Shown piece by piece: positions 18,428-27,513 of a stretch of DNA of 64,000 nucleotides. Each line of letters begins with the position of its first letter. Position 1 is the first letter of the stretch. The notes under the pieces are model-generated. The model saw nothing but the letters and a program-made list of their open reading frames with translations, was not told where the DNA came from and ran no database searches. The position numbers and the translations under genes are program-made. This stretch comes from Macrococcus epidermidis (GTDB taxonomy: Bacteria; Bacillota; Bacilli; Staphylococcales; Staphylococcaceae): NCBI RefSeq assembly GCF_003259695.1, contig NZ_PZJH01000001.1, positions 682,001 to 746,000 on the forward strand, given 5' to 3'.

Positions 18428-19130
18428 ATATCTCGTTATTGGAGCAAGTGGTGATATAGGCAAACAAATAACACATGATTTATTATTTAAAGGACATGAA
18501 GTCATTGCGCATTATAATAATACGGACATTACTGCTTTACAAAATGAATTTCAAAATGAAACAATAAGTTTTGTTCAATTTGATCTAAGTAAACCTCTTT
18601 ATGAAAATCCATTACAGAATTGGATGACAAGTTACCTGGATGGTATGATATATGCAGCAGGCACTGCTTATTATGCAGCTATACAAGAGGTGACAACAGA
18701 GGCTATGGATGCTCAATATCATATTCACTTTTCAAATCTTGTAAAGTTAACTCAATTTGTATTGAGTGGCATGCAAAGTAATGATCATGGTCGCATTGTT
18801 GTAATCAGCTCGGTTTGGGGAGAAACAGGCAGTGCAACGGAATCCATCTATAGTGGTATGAAAGCAGCACAAATTGGATTTATTAAATCTATTGCGAAAG
18901 AACTTATACAAACAAACATTACAGCAAATGTTGTAACACCCGGTGTAGTTAATGGTAAAATGACATTACAATTAGATAAAGAAGATATACAATTATTATT
19001 ATCACAATTACCACAACAAAGACTCATTTCACCGAAAGAAATTAGTCATGCTGTATTGTATTTACTAGATGATTTATCACAATCTATTACGGGTACAGTA
19101 CAAAGCGTGAATGGTGGTTGGTATATATAG
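18420..19130 (+). CDS. ymfI: Short-chain dehydrogenase/reductase (YmfI)
   Basis: 236-residue SDR oxidoreductase with the nucleotide-binding start LVIGASGDIGKQI, the catalytic serine in VVISSVWGE, the YxxxK pair in IYSGMKAA, and the C-terminal SITGTVQSVNGGWYI typical of FabG-like enzymes. Bacillus YmfI sits at the same place. Overlaps ymfH by 8 bp. Substrate unknown; it is not in a fatty-acid operon. Confidence 0.87.
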   Translation: MGKYLVIGASGDIGKQITHDLLFKGHEVIAHYNNTDITALQNEFQNETISFVQFDLSKPLYENPLQNWMTSYLDGMIYAAGTAYYAAIQEVTTEAMDAQYHIHFSNLVKLTQFVLSGMQSNDHGRIVVISSVWGETGSATESIYSGMKAAQIGFIKSIAKELIQTNITANVVTPGVVNGKMTLQLDKEDIQLLLSQLPQQRLISPKEISHAVLYLLDDLSQSITGTVQSVNGGWYI

Positions 19131-19141
19131 GGGGTTTGTTA

Positions 19142-19936
19142 ATGACAGCACTTCAGGAAACGAAAGAATGGTATCTTGAATATGAAATTAAGATTAACAG
19201 AGCCGGTTTACTTGGTGATGTTTCAAGTTTACTCGGTGTACTGGGAATCAGTATCATTACAATCAATGGTGTCGATCAAGGTGTCCGTGGATTGCTAATT
19301 AAAACGGACGATCTTGAAAAAGTGACGCGTTTTGAAAATATTATCAGTCAGTTAGAAGATATTGAGATTATTAAATTACGTAAACCATTATTACAGGATC
19401 GACTGGCAGTACGACATGGACAGCATATTGAAAGAGATAATAAAAATAAGCATATCTTTAAATTTGTGCGTAAAGATCTAGGTATTCTTGTAGATTTAAT
19501 GGCTGAGTTATTTAAGCAGGATGGTAACCAGGTGATTGGTGTGCGAGGGATGCCACGTGTAGGAAAAACAGAATCTGTTGTTGCTGCAAGTGTTTGTGCG
19601 CATAAGAAGTGGTTATTTATTTCTTCTACGATGATTAAACAAACCGTTCGTAATAAATTGTATAAGGGCGAATATGACGATAAACATATCTTCATTATAG
19701 ATGGTGCTTTGACAATCAAACAGAACGCTGAACATCTTAATCTTGTAAGAGAAGTTATGTCATTACCAACAACAAAAGTAATAGAGCATCCAGATTTATT
19801 TGTACAGAAAACAGATTACACATTAGAAGATTTTGATTATATTATAGAATTACGTGAAACAGAAGATCAGGAAATTACGTACGAAAAGTTATCAAAGAAC
19901 AGTTTATTTGATAATGACGAATTTGCGTTCTTTTAA
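19142..19936 (+). CDS. ymfK: DUF3388-type protein with ACT-like and P-loop-like parts (YmfK)
   Basis: 264 residues from the ATG at 19142, which follows a G-rich ribosome-binding site. An ACT-like fold is suggested in the first 80 residues (IKINRAGLLGDVSSLLGVLG), and GMPRVGKTES near 140 resembles a Walker A loop. Bacillus YmfK (DUF3388) occupies this position. The combination suggests a small-molecule-responsive nucleotide-binding protein, but no function is established. Lies 11 bp after ymfI and 18 bp before rodZ. Confidence 0.78.
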   Translation: MTALQETKEWYLEYEIKINRAGLLGDVSSLLGVLGISIITINGVDQGVRGLLIKTDDLEKVTRFENIISQLEDIEIIKLRKPLLQDRLAVRHGQHIERDNKNKHIFKFVRKDLGILVDLMAELFKQDGNQVIGVRGMPRVGKTESVVAASVCAHKKWLFISSTMIKQTVRNKLYKGEYDDKHIFIIDGALTIKQNAEHLNLVREVMSLPTTKVIEHPDLFVQKTDYTLEDFDYIIELRETEDQEITYEKLSKNSLFDNDEFAFF

Positions 19937-19954
19937 GCCGTAAAGGGGGCAATT

Positions 19955-20809
19955 ATGAAACCAATCGGACAAATATTACGTTCAAAACGTGAATCGTTAG
20001 GTATGACGTTAATAGATTTAGAGAAAAAAGTGAAGATACAAAAGAAATACATAGAAATGATTGAGAAAAATGAATTTGATCGTTTGCCCAATCCTGACTA
20101 TACACGAGGGTTTATAGAAAAATATGCAAAAGCAGTTAATTTAAATGCTGAAAATCTATTGAACGAGCATCAAAATGAATTACCAACTCGAAAATTAAGT
20201 GCTAAAGAAGCAAGCAAACAGATTAAAAGTACTCAAACTACGCAAAGTACAGATCAAAGTGTTCATAAATTACTTGCATGGCTGTTAGGGATTATTCTTA
20301 TAATGTTTTTAATATGGCTTATTTTTTCACAGTTTATCTTCACAGATAAAAATAGTCAGTGGCAGGCAGAAGATATCAATAAGAGCCGTAATGTTAAAGT
20401 TGAAAAAAAGACGGAAGAAAAACCTATTGCATCTAAAACCGAACAATCAACAAGCGATAAACAAAAAGAAAAAGATAATGCAAAAGTAGAAGCGTCGACT
20501 AAATTAACCTATAAAAACTTTGATGGTGCAAACTTAGCGTATGAATTAGAATCGACAGAACCGTTAAAGCTTAGGATAGATTCTAAAATACCAACATGGG
20601 TACAAATCTATGATGATAAAAAGAAAAATTATGCATATAAAGAAATGAAGAAAGAAACATTCAAAATCGATGAAAAAGTTAAAAGTATCACGTTAATATC
20701 AGGGAATTCAACTTCGATGGAAGTATACATTAACGATAAGAAGGTATCTGTACCAAAAGAAGCAGATAATTTAATTACAAGAACATATTTCTTTAAAGTA
20801 ATACAATAA
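19955..20809 (+). CDS. rodZ: Cytoskeletal/cell-shape protein RodZ
   Basis: 284 residues with the RodZ layout: an N-terminal XRE-type helix-turn-helix (about 1-68, SLGMTLIDLEKKVKIQKKYI), a lysine-rich linker, one membrane segment (about 106-130) and an extracytoplasmic Lys/Glu-rich region ending in a DUF4115-like domain. Known as YmfM in Bacillus, always just upstream of pgsA. Preceded by a GGGGGC ribosome-binding site. Confidence 0.88.
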   Translation: MKPIGQILRSKRESLGMTLIDLEKKVKIQKKYIEMIEKNEFDRLPNPDYTRGFIEKYAKAVNLNAENLLNEHQNELPTRKLSAKEASKQIKSTQTTQSTDQSVHKLLAWLLGIILIMFLIWLIFSQFIFTDKNSQWQAEDINKSRNVKVEKKTEEKPIASKTEQSTSDKQKEKDNAKVEASTKLTYKNFDGANLAYELESTEPLKLRIDSKIPTWVQIYDDKKKNYAYKEMKKETFKIDEKVKSITLISGNSTSMEVYINDKKVSVPKEADNLITRTYFFKVIQ

Positions 20810-20846
20810 TTTATTGATTTAAACTAATAAGTAAAGGAAGTTAATC

Positions 20847-21428
20847 ATGAATATACCAAATCAAATTACAGTTGCGCGCGTTTTGCTCATACCTGTATTT
20901 CTAGTGTTTTTACTAGCAGATTTTAATATGGGGAAAATGAGCTTTTTAGGTAGTGACACGATGCGTATTGAACAATTTATTGCAGCATGTATTTTTATCT
21001 TCGCATCACTGACAGACTGGATTGACGGCTATTTAGCAAGAAAATGGCAGCTTGTAACGAATATGGGGAAATTTTTAGATCCGTTAGCTGACAAATTACT
21101 CGTATCAAGTGGATTGATTGCTTTAGTAGAACTTGGATTAATTCCATCATGGATGGCCATTGTGATTATTGCAAGAGAATTTGCAGTGACAGGATTACGT
21201 TTATTACAAATCGAGCAGGGGTTTGTTTCTGCTGCTGGTCAATTAGGAAAGATTAAGACGGCAGTAACGATGTTAGCAATGACATTATTATTGCTTAATG
21301 AGCCATTCAATCAGATGATTGGTTTCAAGCTGGGTTATCCATTGATGTATATCGCTGTATTTTTCACTATTTTGTCTGGTATTGAATATTTTTATCATGG
21401 CAGAAACGTCTTTAAAAATTCTAAATAA
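20847..21428 (+). CDS. pgsA: CDP-diacylglycerol-glycerol-3-phosphate 3-phosphatidyltransferase
   Basis: Integral membrane enzyme making phosphatidylglycerophosphate, the first committed step to phosphatidylglycerol. 193 residues. The CDP-alcohol phosphatidyltransferase motif is intact: [20 protein letters not shown] followed by LDPLADK. Several membrane helices. AAGGAAG lies before the ATG. In most relatives cinA follows; here a terminator and the recA control region follow instead. Confidence 0.95.
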   Translation: MNIPNQITVARVLLIPVFLVFLLADFNMGKMSFLGSDTMRIEQFIAACIFIFASLTDWIDGYLARKWQLVTNMGKFLDPLADKLLVSSGLIALVELGLIPSWMAIVIIAREFAVTGLRLLQIEQGFVSAAGQLGKIKTAVTMLAMTLLLLNEPFNQMIGFKLGYPLMYIAVFFTILSGIEYFYHGRNVFKNSK

Positions 21429-21432
21429 TATT

Positions 21433-21463
21433 AAGGGCTAAGTATATCTTAGCTCTTTTTTTC
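21433..21463 (+). terminator. Terminator after pgsA
   Basis: AAGGGCTAAG pairs with CTTAGCTCTT (one G-U) around TATAT and is followed by a T-run. It closes the long ymf-rodZ-pgsA transcript. Confidence 0.85.
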
Positions 21464-21551
21464 TAAAATTTTACTTTATTCAAAAATAAATAAGGATAAT
21501 CACAGAAATTATAGTGTGTGTTCCCATTTTTAAGGAAAATATAAAAAAATA

Positions 21552-21565
21552 CAAACATGCGTTCG
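21552..21565. promoter_or_regulatory. LexA (SOS) box upstream of recA
   Basis: CAAACATGCGTTCG matches the Gram-positive LexA consensus CGAAC-N4-GTTCG at nine of ten fixed positions. It ends 8 bp before the -35 box of the likely recA promoter, consistent with SOS control. Confidence 0.7.
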
Positions 21566-21573
21566 CTTTTCGC

Positions 21574-21602
21574 TTGCTAAATTAATAAATAATCAGTATA
21601 GT
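21574..21602 (+). promoter_or_regulatory. Likely recA promoter
   Basis: TTGCTA (21574-21579), 17 bp, TATAGT (21597-21602), giving a leader of about 125 nt. The rest of the 300-bp gap between pgsA and recA is AT-rich and holds no gene; cinA, usually here, is absent. Confidence 0.6.
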
Positions 21603-21735
21603 ATTACTTGTAGTGAGTAATGAGGTTACCATATAAATATTTGAAATAGTGTTATAAATGTAAGTGATATATGAGTAGTATATGAGTAACATACAACAAC
21701 AACCAATGATTGTAATTATAGGAGGACTCGAACAT

Positions 21736-22797
21736 ATGAGTGAACGTCAACAAGCTTTAGATACAGTAATTAAGAATATGGAAAAATCTTTTGGTAAAGG
21801 TGCGGTAATGAAACTGGGAGAAAATGCTACACGTAATGTGTCAGCAGTTTCTTCAGGATCAATTACACTGGATAATGCTTTAGGGATAGGCGGATATCCT
21901 AAAGGACGTATAATTGAAATATATGGACCAGAGAGTTCTGGTAAAACTACAGTTGCTTTACATGCGATCGCTGAAGTACAGAAACAAGGTGGTATTGCAG
22001 CATTTATCGATGCAGAGCATGCACTTGATCCCGTTTATGCCCAAAAACTAGGTGTAGATATTGATAATCTTTATTTATCACAACCTGATCACGGTGAACA
22101 AGGTTTAGAAATCGCAGAAGCATTTGTGCGTAGTGGTGCTGTCGATATTATCGTAGTCGATTCAGTCGCTGCATTAACGCCTAAAGCTGAGATCGAAGGT
22201 GAAATGGGAGATTCTCATATGGGTCTACAGGCGCGTTTAATGTCTCAGGCTTTACGTAAACTTTCAGGTGCAGTTTCTAAATCAAATACGATTGCAATAT
22301 TCATTAACCAGGTGCGTGAAAAAATCGGTGTTATGTTTGGTAATCCTGAGACAACGCCAGGTGGTCGTGCGCTTAAATTCTACTCTTCAGTACGTTTAGA
22401 AGTACGTCGTGCAGAACAGTTAAAGCAAGGTCAAGATATTGTAGGTAACCGTACTAAGATTAAAGTTGTTAAAAATAAAGTAGCACCACCATTTAAAGTT
22501 GCAGAAGTGGATATTATGTATGGTCAAGGTATTTCTCGTGAAGGTGAAATGGTTGATTTAGGTGCAGAGTATGAAGTACTACAAAAATCTGGCGCATGGT
22601 ATTCGTATGAAGGTGAGCGTATCGGACAGGGACGTGAGAACATTAAAACATACTTACGTGAAAATCCGGAAGTTCGCGACGAAATTGATATGAAGATTCG
22701 TAAAGCGATGGGCATCGGTGAAGATAAAGATGCAATTAAAACTGAAACACCAGATACACCACCAGCAGATGATTTGTTTGATGATGAATTAGTATAA
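21736..22797 (+). CDS. recA: Recombinase RecA
   Basis: ATP-dependent strand-exchange protein and SOS co-protease. 353 residues from the ATG at 21736, just after AGGAGGACTC. An in-frame ATG at 21682 would add 18 residues, but it has no good ribosome-binding site and its extension would encode the Shine-Dalgarno itself. Walker [10 protein letters not shown] is at 64-72; the [18 protein letters not shown] and [20 protein letters not shown] loops are intact; the C terminus is acidic (DDLFDDELV). LexA box and promoter are upstream, terminator downstream. Confidence 0.98.
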   Translation: MSERQQALDTVIKNMEKSFGKGAVMKLGENATRNVSAVSSGSITLDNALGIGGYPKGRIIEIYGPESSGKTTVALHAIAEVQKQGGIAAFIDAEHALDPVYAQKLGVDIDNLYLSQPDHGEQGLEIAEAFVRSGAVDIIVVDSVAALTPKAEIEGEMGDSHMGLQARLMSQALRKLSGAVSKSNTIAIFINQVREKIGVMFGNPETTPGGRALKFYSSVRLEVRRAEQLKQGQDIVGNRTKIKVVKNKVAPPFKVAEVDIMYGQGISREGEMVDLGAEYEVLQKSGAWYSYEGERIGQGRENIKTYLRENPEVRDEIDMKIRKAMGIGEDKDAIKTETPDTPPADDLFDDELV

Positions 22798-22804
22798 TAT
22801 TTCG

Positions 22805-22853
22805 AATCCGAATAATATGTTATGAAACAAAATAACATGTTATTCGGATTTTT
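22805..22853 (+). terminator. recA terminator
   Basis: A long stem pairs AATCCGAATAA and ATGTTAT with ATAACAT and TTATTCGGATT, with a T-run at the 3' side. Confidence 0.85.
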
Positions 22854-22904
22854 GTAATATTTCAACAATTAATTAAATATACGTTAAATTATTTTCTACT
22901 TATC

Positions 22905-22934
22905 TTGACACGCTTAACTTATTAAACGTACAAT
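22905..22934 (+). promoter_or_regulatory. rny promoter
   Basis: TTGACA (22905-22910), 18 bp, TACAAT (22929-22934). It lies between the recA terminator and rny. Confidence 0.7.
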
Positions 22935-23025
22935 TAATTTGTATATGAAATAAGTGGTATTTTATTTCTGTACGGAAGTCTTATGGTATAACTAGATGAA
23001 AAAAAGCAAATAAGGAGGTGTTTAT

Positions 23026-24585
23026 GTGGAACTATTAACCCTCTTATACATTTTGCTTGGAATAATTCTAGGTGTTGGTGTAGGGTATGTATTAGCAAAA
23101 AACAGCTTAACTAATCAGCAAAATCAAGCGCGTACAACTGCTGAACATATTATTAGTGAAGCAAACAAAGAAGCTGAAAGTCTTAAAAAGGAAAAATTAC
23201 TTGAAGCAAAAGAAGAGAATCAAGTAAGAAGTGATCGTTTAGAAGCAGAGTATAAAGAACGTCGTTCAGACCTTGCAAGACAAGAAGCAAGACTACTTCA
23301 AAAAGAAGAAAACTTAGATCGTAAAAGTGAACTTTTAGATAAAAAGGATGAACTTTTAGAACAAAAAGAATCTAAAATTGAAGAAAAACAACAACATGTA
23401 GATGCGTTAGAGCAAAGTGTCCAAGACATTATAGTAAAACATGAACAAGAATTAACACGCATCTCCGGACTGACGCAAGAAGAAGCAAAACAGGAAATCA
23501 TTGATCAAGTTGAAGATGAATTAACACATGACATTGCTGTTATGGTGAAAGAAAAAGAACAAGAAGCAAAAATGCAGGTTGATAAAAAAGCCAAAATGGT
23601 ACTTGCAACAACAGTTCAACGTTTAGCAGCAGAACATACTTCAGAATCAACTGTATCAGTAATTAACCTTCCAAATGATGAAATGAAAGGTAGAATTATC
23701 GGTCGTGAAGGTCGAAATATTCGTACATTAGAAACGTTAACAGGTATTGATTTAATCATTGATGATACACCTGAAGCGGTCATTTTATCTGGATTCGACC
23801 CAATCAGACGCGAAATTGCTAAAACAGCATTAGAAGCTTTAGTTTCAGATGGAAGAATTCACCCTGGACGTATTGAAGAGATGGTTGAAAAAGCGCGTAA
23901 ATCTGTTGACGAAATTATTCGTGAAGCAGGGGAAGCAGCGACTTTTGAACTTGGTATACATAATTTACATCCAGACTTAGTGAAGATTTTAGGACGCATG
24001 AAGTTCCGTACGAGTTATGGACAAAATGTGCTGAAACATTCTATTGAGGTAGCACATTTATCAGGAATGCTTGCAGCTGAACTTGGTGAAGATATTACTT
24101 TAGCAAAACGTGCAGGATTATTACATGATATCGGTAAAGCGATTGACCATGAAGTTGAAGGATCACATGTTGAAATTGGTGTGGATTTAGCGAAGAAATA
24201 TCGTGAACATCCTACAGTAATTAATGCGATTCACTCACATCATGGTGATATTGAACCGAATAGTGTAATCTCAGTACTTGTTGCAGCAGCTGATGCGTTA
24301 AGCGCAGCAAGACCTGGAGCAAGACGAGAAACATTAGAGAATTATGTAAGACGTCTTGAACGATTGGAACAAATCTCTGAAAGTTATGATGGCGTTGAAA
24401 AATCATTTGCGATTCAAGCTGGACGCGAGATTAGAATTATCGTTTCTCCAGAAGATGTTGATGATTTAAAAGCACATCGTATTGCAAGAGATATTAAAAA
24501 TCAGATTGAAGAAGAGTTACAATATCCTGGTCACATTAAAGTGACAGTCGTCAGAGAAATGCGTGCGATTGAATACGCGAAATAA
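23026..24585 (+). CDS. rny: Ribonuclease Y
   Basis: Membrane-anchored endoribonuclease that initiates mRNA decay in Firmicutes. 519 residues: an N-terminal membrane anchor (about 2-24), a long charged coiled coil (about 25-200), a KH domain (about 210-270, [19 protein letters not shown]), and an HD domain ([12 protein letters not shown] near 365-376) with metal-binding His/Asp. The GTG start follows AAGGAGGTG; the overlapping ATG two bases before is out of frame. The next gene in Bacillus would be ymdB; here two unknown genes intervene. Confidence 0.97.
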   Translation: MELLTLLYILLGIILGVGVGYVLAKNSLTNQQNQARTTAEHIISEANKEAESLKKEKLLEAKEENQVRSDRLEAEYKERRSDLARQEARLLQKEENLDRKSELLDKKDELLEQKESKIEEKQQHVDALEQSVQDIIVKHEQELTRISGLTQEEAKQEIIDQVEDELTHDIAVMVKEKEQEAKMQVDKKAKMVLATTVQRLAAEHTSESTVSVINLPNDEMKGRIIGREGRNIRTLETLTGIDLIIDDTPEAVILSGFDPIRREIAKTALEALVSDGRIHPGRIEEMVEKARKSVDEIIREAGEAATFELGIHNLHPDLVKILGRMKFRTSYGQNVLKHSIEVAHLSGMLAAELGEDITLAKRAGLLHDIGKAIDHEVEGSHVEIGVDLAKKYREHPTVINAIHSHHGDIEPNSVISVLVAAADALSAARPGARRETLENYVRRLERLEQISESYDGVEKSFAIQAGREIRIIVSPEDVDDLKAHRIARDIKNQIEEELQYPGHIKVTVVREMRAIEYAK

Positions 24586-24600
24586 TTATAACAACATTAA

Positions 24601-24638
24601 CAACGCTTAAAGCTATAAAGCTTTAAGCGTTGTTTTTT
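24601..24638 (+). terminator. rny terminator
   Basis: CAACGCTTAAAGC pairs perfectly with GCTTTAAGCGTTG around a 6-base loop, followed by TTTTTT. Confidence 0.92.
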
Positions 24639-24720
24639 AATTTTTTGAAGGTAAATAGTATCTATAATGGAAATATATTATAATTAAATTATTCATATGC
24701 TTGAAAGGATGATGAATTTG

Positions 24721-25308
24721 ATGGATACACATCATAAAGAGGAGATTACACAAACCATATTACCACTATATGCATTGTTTTTTGACGCATTACCAAATGA
24801 TTTGGGATTAAGCATTCAAACGAATATCAATTTACCTGATATGTCTGATCACTTTGAATCATATTGCATTCATGAAGAATACACTGCTTTTTCCAGGATG
24901 AAGGAGACATCAATTAAAGCGCAAAAGAATGCTATGAAATCCATTAGCCATCCTCTGCAAGATTTACTTCAGTTATATGAACAACCAAAGATAAAGTCAA
25001 TGTTACAGCAAATAACCGATAATGATAGCGTTACGACAATGCAAAGTAAAATGGAGCAAAATAGTAATATCATCAATAAATATTTTTTTGATGCAAACCA
25101 AAAGAGTGAAGTGATTAAAAATCATCGTGATAATCTAATAAATAAACAATTAAGTGAACTTAGTGAAAATAAAAGAGAGGTCTTCATTCATTTACCACCT
25201 ATCAAAAAAAGCAATATTGATATTTTAACTTCTATTTTCTGCGGGAAATATACTGCTATTCAATTCGCCTTTGCAGGTGATAATATTATAGGTATACATA
25301 TTGTATAA
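24721..25308 (+). CDS. Unrecognised protein, first gene of a two-gene cassette
   Basis: About 195 residues starting MDTHHKEEITQTILPLYALF. The frame is open from an ATG at 24697; AAAGGA at 24703-24708 favours the TTG at 24718 or the ATG at 24721, so the exact start is uncertain. It is mostly helical and charged, Met- and Gln-rich in the middle (LLQLYEQPKIKSMLQQI), has no membrane segment or signal, and ends with a hydrophobic stretch TAIQFAFAGDNIIGIHIV. I do not recognise a family. It stands 11 bp before the next gene and probably forms an operon with it. It interrupts the usual rny-ymdB adjacency. Confidence 0.6.
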   Translation: MDTHHKEEITQTILPLYALFFDALPNDLGLSIQTNINLPDMSDHFESYCIHEEYTAFSRMKETSIKAQKNAMKSISHPLQDLLQLYEQPKIKSMLQQITDNDSVTTMQSKMEQNSNIINKYFFDANQKSEVIKNHRDNLINKQLSELSENKREVFIHLPPIKKSNIDILTSIFCGKYTAIQFAFAGDNIIGIHIV

Positions 25309-25319
25309 GGAGTGAAGCG

Positions 25320-26081
25320 ATGGAAAAACGTGTAAAGATTTATTTATGTATAGCTGCAATATTAATTTTATTATCTTTATTACCGCTCCTTGAAGCATAC
25401 AAACTTCATTCAAACAGACAAGGTGCAAACAACGAAAGATTATTAACTGAACTAACGATTGATAAAAAGAATATTACTGAAGTGAAAGCAGCTGATAATA
25501 TTAATGTTGATATGATTAGTGTTGAACATATATTTATTGATGATAAAGGGAAAGAAATAGTTGCGCATAATATGGATGAATATCAAAGGTTGATGAAAAA
25601 GAGTAAAACCTATTCTCGTGAATATCAGTTGGGCGATCAAGCTTTAATTCTCACAGAGGATATTAGCAAAAAACGTGTGAAAGAAATCCGGGTTAACAAA
25701 CAGGAAGTTAATATGAAGATAAAAACGATTCAACAATTGAATAATCATTATGTGAATACTCCCTTAATCTTTGAAAAGAAAATAGCGACTGGTGAAACAT
25801 TATTAATGTTAATGCAGCAAAATAAAGAAGATATTCGTTATATCGGTTTACAAAGTCATGATGACAATACAGTTGGTAAAACGACGCTTGAATCGATTGA
25901 TTTAGATGGTGTGTGGAATAATCGCATGAATTTAGTTGGTTTTAATACTTTACCGAAACAGCATCTGAGTCATTATATTTTTCATCTTTTTATATTTTAT
26001 CCATTGCTCACATTGATTCTAGCACTATTTTTATGTTATATATGTTATTTAAGATTGAAAACAACACGAATGAAAGAATGA
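25320..26081 (+). CDS. Unrecognised membrane protein with a large outer loop, second gene of the cassette
   Basis: 253 residues. One membrane segment at about 8-27 (YLCIAAILILLSLLPLL) and one at about 222-245 bracket some 190 residues of polar sequence, so the middle probably faces outside with both ends in the cytoplasm. The C terminus is basic (LRLKTTRMKE). No catalytic motif or cysteine pair is apparent in the loop. AAGGAGTGAAGCG precedes the ATG. It ends 7 bp before ymdB, so expression may run on. Family not recognised; a sensor, scaffold or envelope factor are all possible. Confidence 0.65.
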   Translation: MEKRVKIYLCIAAILILLSLLPLLEAYKLHSNRQGANNERLLTELTIDKKNITEVKAADNINVDMISVEHIFIDDKGKEIVAHNMDEYQRLMKKSKTYSREYQLGDQALILTEDISKKRVKEIRVNKQEVNMKIKTIQQLNNHYVNTPLIFEKKIATGETLLMLMQQNKEDIRYIGLQSHDDNTVGKTTLESIDLDGVWNNRMNLVGFNTLPKQHLSHYIFHLFIFYPLLTLILALFLCYICYLRLKTTRMKE

Positions 26082-26088
26082 GGAAGCT

Positions 26089-26880
26089 ATGAGAATATTA
26101 TTTATTGGTGATGTTGTTGGTGCTATCGGTAGAGAGATGCTAGCAGAATATTTACCACAACTGAAGAAAAAATATGGACCGAATATAACGATTGTTAATG
26201 GTGAAAATGCAGCACATGGTCGAGGGATTACAGAAAAAATCTATAAGGAAATGATGACTTTAGGTGTAGACTGCGTAACGCTCGGCAATCATACGTACGG
26301 CCAGCGTGATAGTTATGAATTATTAGATAGTGATGTAAAGATGATACGTCCCGCAAACTATCCGGATGATAATCCTGGAAAAGGAATGCAGATTATCAAA
26401 TTTAATGACAAAAAGATTGCTTTCATCAATTTGCAGGGGCGCGCATTTATGCAGCAGATTGATTGTCCATTTAAAAAGTTCGATATTCTTTATGAAACTG
26501 CTAAAAAAGAAACAGATTATATCTTTGTTGATTTTCATGCTGAGACAACAAGTGAAAAAGGCGCATTTGGATATTATGTGGATGGACGTGCAAGTGTTGT
26601 TGTAGGTACACATACACATATTCAGACAAGTGATAACCGAATTCTTGATAAAGGTACTGGTTTTATCACCGATGTTGGCATGACTGGTTATTATGATGGT
26701 ATATTAGGTATTAATAAAGATGAAGTCATCCATCGCTTTTTAACGTCGATGCCGGTTAAACACGTCGTCCCGGAAAAAGGACGAGGCGTGCTAAGTGGCG
26801 TTTTTGTAGAGCTTAAAGCAGATGGGACAACGAAGAAGATAGAAAGAATATTAATTAATCAAGATAACCCATTGAAATAG
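26089..26880 (+). CDS. ymdB: Metallophosphoesterase YmdB (2',3'-cyclic nucleotide phosphodiesterase)
   Basis: 263 residues, normal length. The dinuclear metal centre is visible as LFIGDVVGAIGRE, the catalytic NGENAAHGRG, LGNHTYGQRD, VDFHAETTSEK and GTHTHIQTSD. In Bacillus YmdB follows rny, is needed for biofilm and swarming decisions, and hydrolyses cyclic nucleotides. Starts 7 bp after the cassette gene. A 171-residue unknown follows after 11 bp. Confidence 0.94.
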   Translation: MRILFIGDVVGAIGREMLAEYLPQLKKKYGPNITIVNGENAAHGRGITEKIYKEMMTLGVDCVTLGNHTYGQRDSYELLDSDVKMIRPANYPDDNPGKGMQIIKFNDKKIAFINLQGRAFMQQIDCPFKKFDILYETAKKETDYIFVDFHAETTSEKGAFGYYVDGRASVVVGTHTHIQTSDNRILDKGTGFITDVGMTGYYDGILGINKDEVIHRFLTSMPVKHVVPEKGRGVLSGVFVELKADGTTKKIERILINQDNPLK

Positions 26881-26891
26881 GAGAGGTAAGA

Positions 26892-27407
26892 ATGTTTAGT
26901 AAGAAAAATGAAAAACCATTTTTAAATAAAAGAGATCAAATCAGTTATACAGACGATTCACTTGATTTTTATAATTATGCTGAAGCAATGTTATTTGATA
27001 AAAATATTATACTCACATTCAAACAAATTACACCAGCGGGCACAGTTAAACAAAGAAAACTTGTTATGTCAGGAATTGTGGCAAAGGTCATTGCTGAGAC
27101 TTTTATTGAACCACTAAAAGATTACAAAAAATTTGAAGGTGAAATTGATAAATATAATGTAGATTTCTATAATACACATGATAATGACATACAATCATTA
27201 GATGAGACATTATTATATATTCATGATTTTGAAGTAGCTTTCAGTCAAATCGCATTCCTATTACAATTCGAACAGGATACTGCTTTTGAAGATGTATATT
27301 ATGAAGCATTTATTGTTAATCCAGAACTTGCAGTTTATCTTAAAGACATCCTGGATGATGTAGTCAATCAATACGAAGATAATTTTGGTGAAATTGAATT
27401 AGATTAA
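26892..27407 (+). CDS. Unrecognised acidic protein after ymdB
   Basis: 171 residues, acidic, no signal or membrane segment, mixed alpha/beta. It starts MFSKKNEKPFLNKRDQISYT and ends in an acidic tail DNFGEIELD. Aromatic residues are frequent. I do not recognise a domain. It follows ymdB by 11 bp with GGAGAGGTAAG before the ATG, so it is co-transcribed with ymdB, and a hairpin after it separates it from korA. Confidence 0.6.
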   Translation: MFSKKNEKPFLNKRDQISYTDDSLDFYNYAEAMLFDKNIILTFKQITPAGTVKQRKLVMSGIVAKVIAETFIEPLKDYKKFEGEIDKYNVDFYNTHDNDIQSLDETLLYIHDFEVAFSQIAFLLQFEQDTAFEDVYYEAFIVNPELAVYLKDILDDVVNQYEDNFGEIELD

Positions 27408-27438
27408 TCGTATCGGCCATTCGACTGATTTTTTATTG

Positions 27439-27480
27439 AAGAACTACTTGTCTATGTTAAGACAAGTGGTTCTTTGTTAT
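27439..27480 (+). terminator. Hairpin between the 171-residue gene and korA
   Basis: AAGAACTACTTGTCT pairs with AGACAAGTGGTTCTT (one G-U) around 6 bases; the T-run is interrupted (TTTGTTATATTATAAT). The TATAAT at 27483-27488 may be the -10 of korA, but no good -35 is seen. Confidence 0.7.
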
Positions 27481-27513
27481 ATTATAATAAGTGATTAAAG
27501 TAGGAGGGTATTT

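Noticed and set aside
19348-19719. 123-residue minus-strand frame inside the DUF3388-like gene
   Set aside because: Antisense shadow with unlikely composition and no start signals.
21682-21735. Upstream in-frame start that would extend RecA by 18 residues
   Set aside because: No ribosome-binding site, and the extension would encode the real Shine-Dalgarno; the family start is at 21736.
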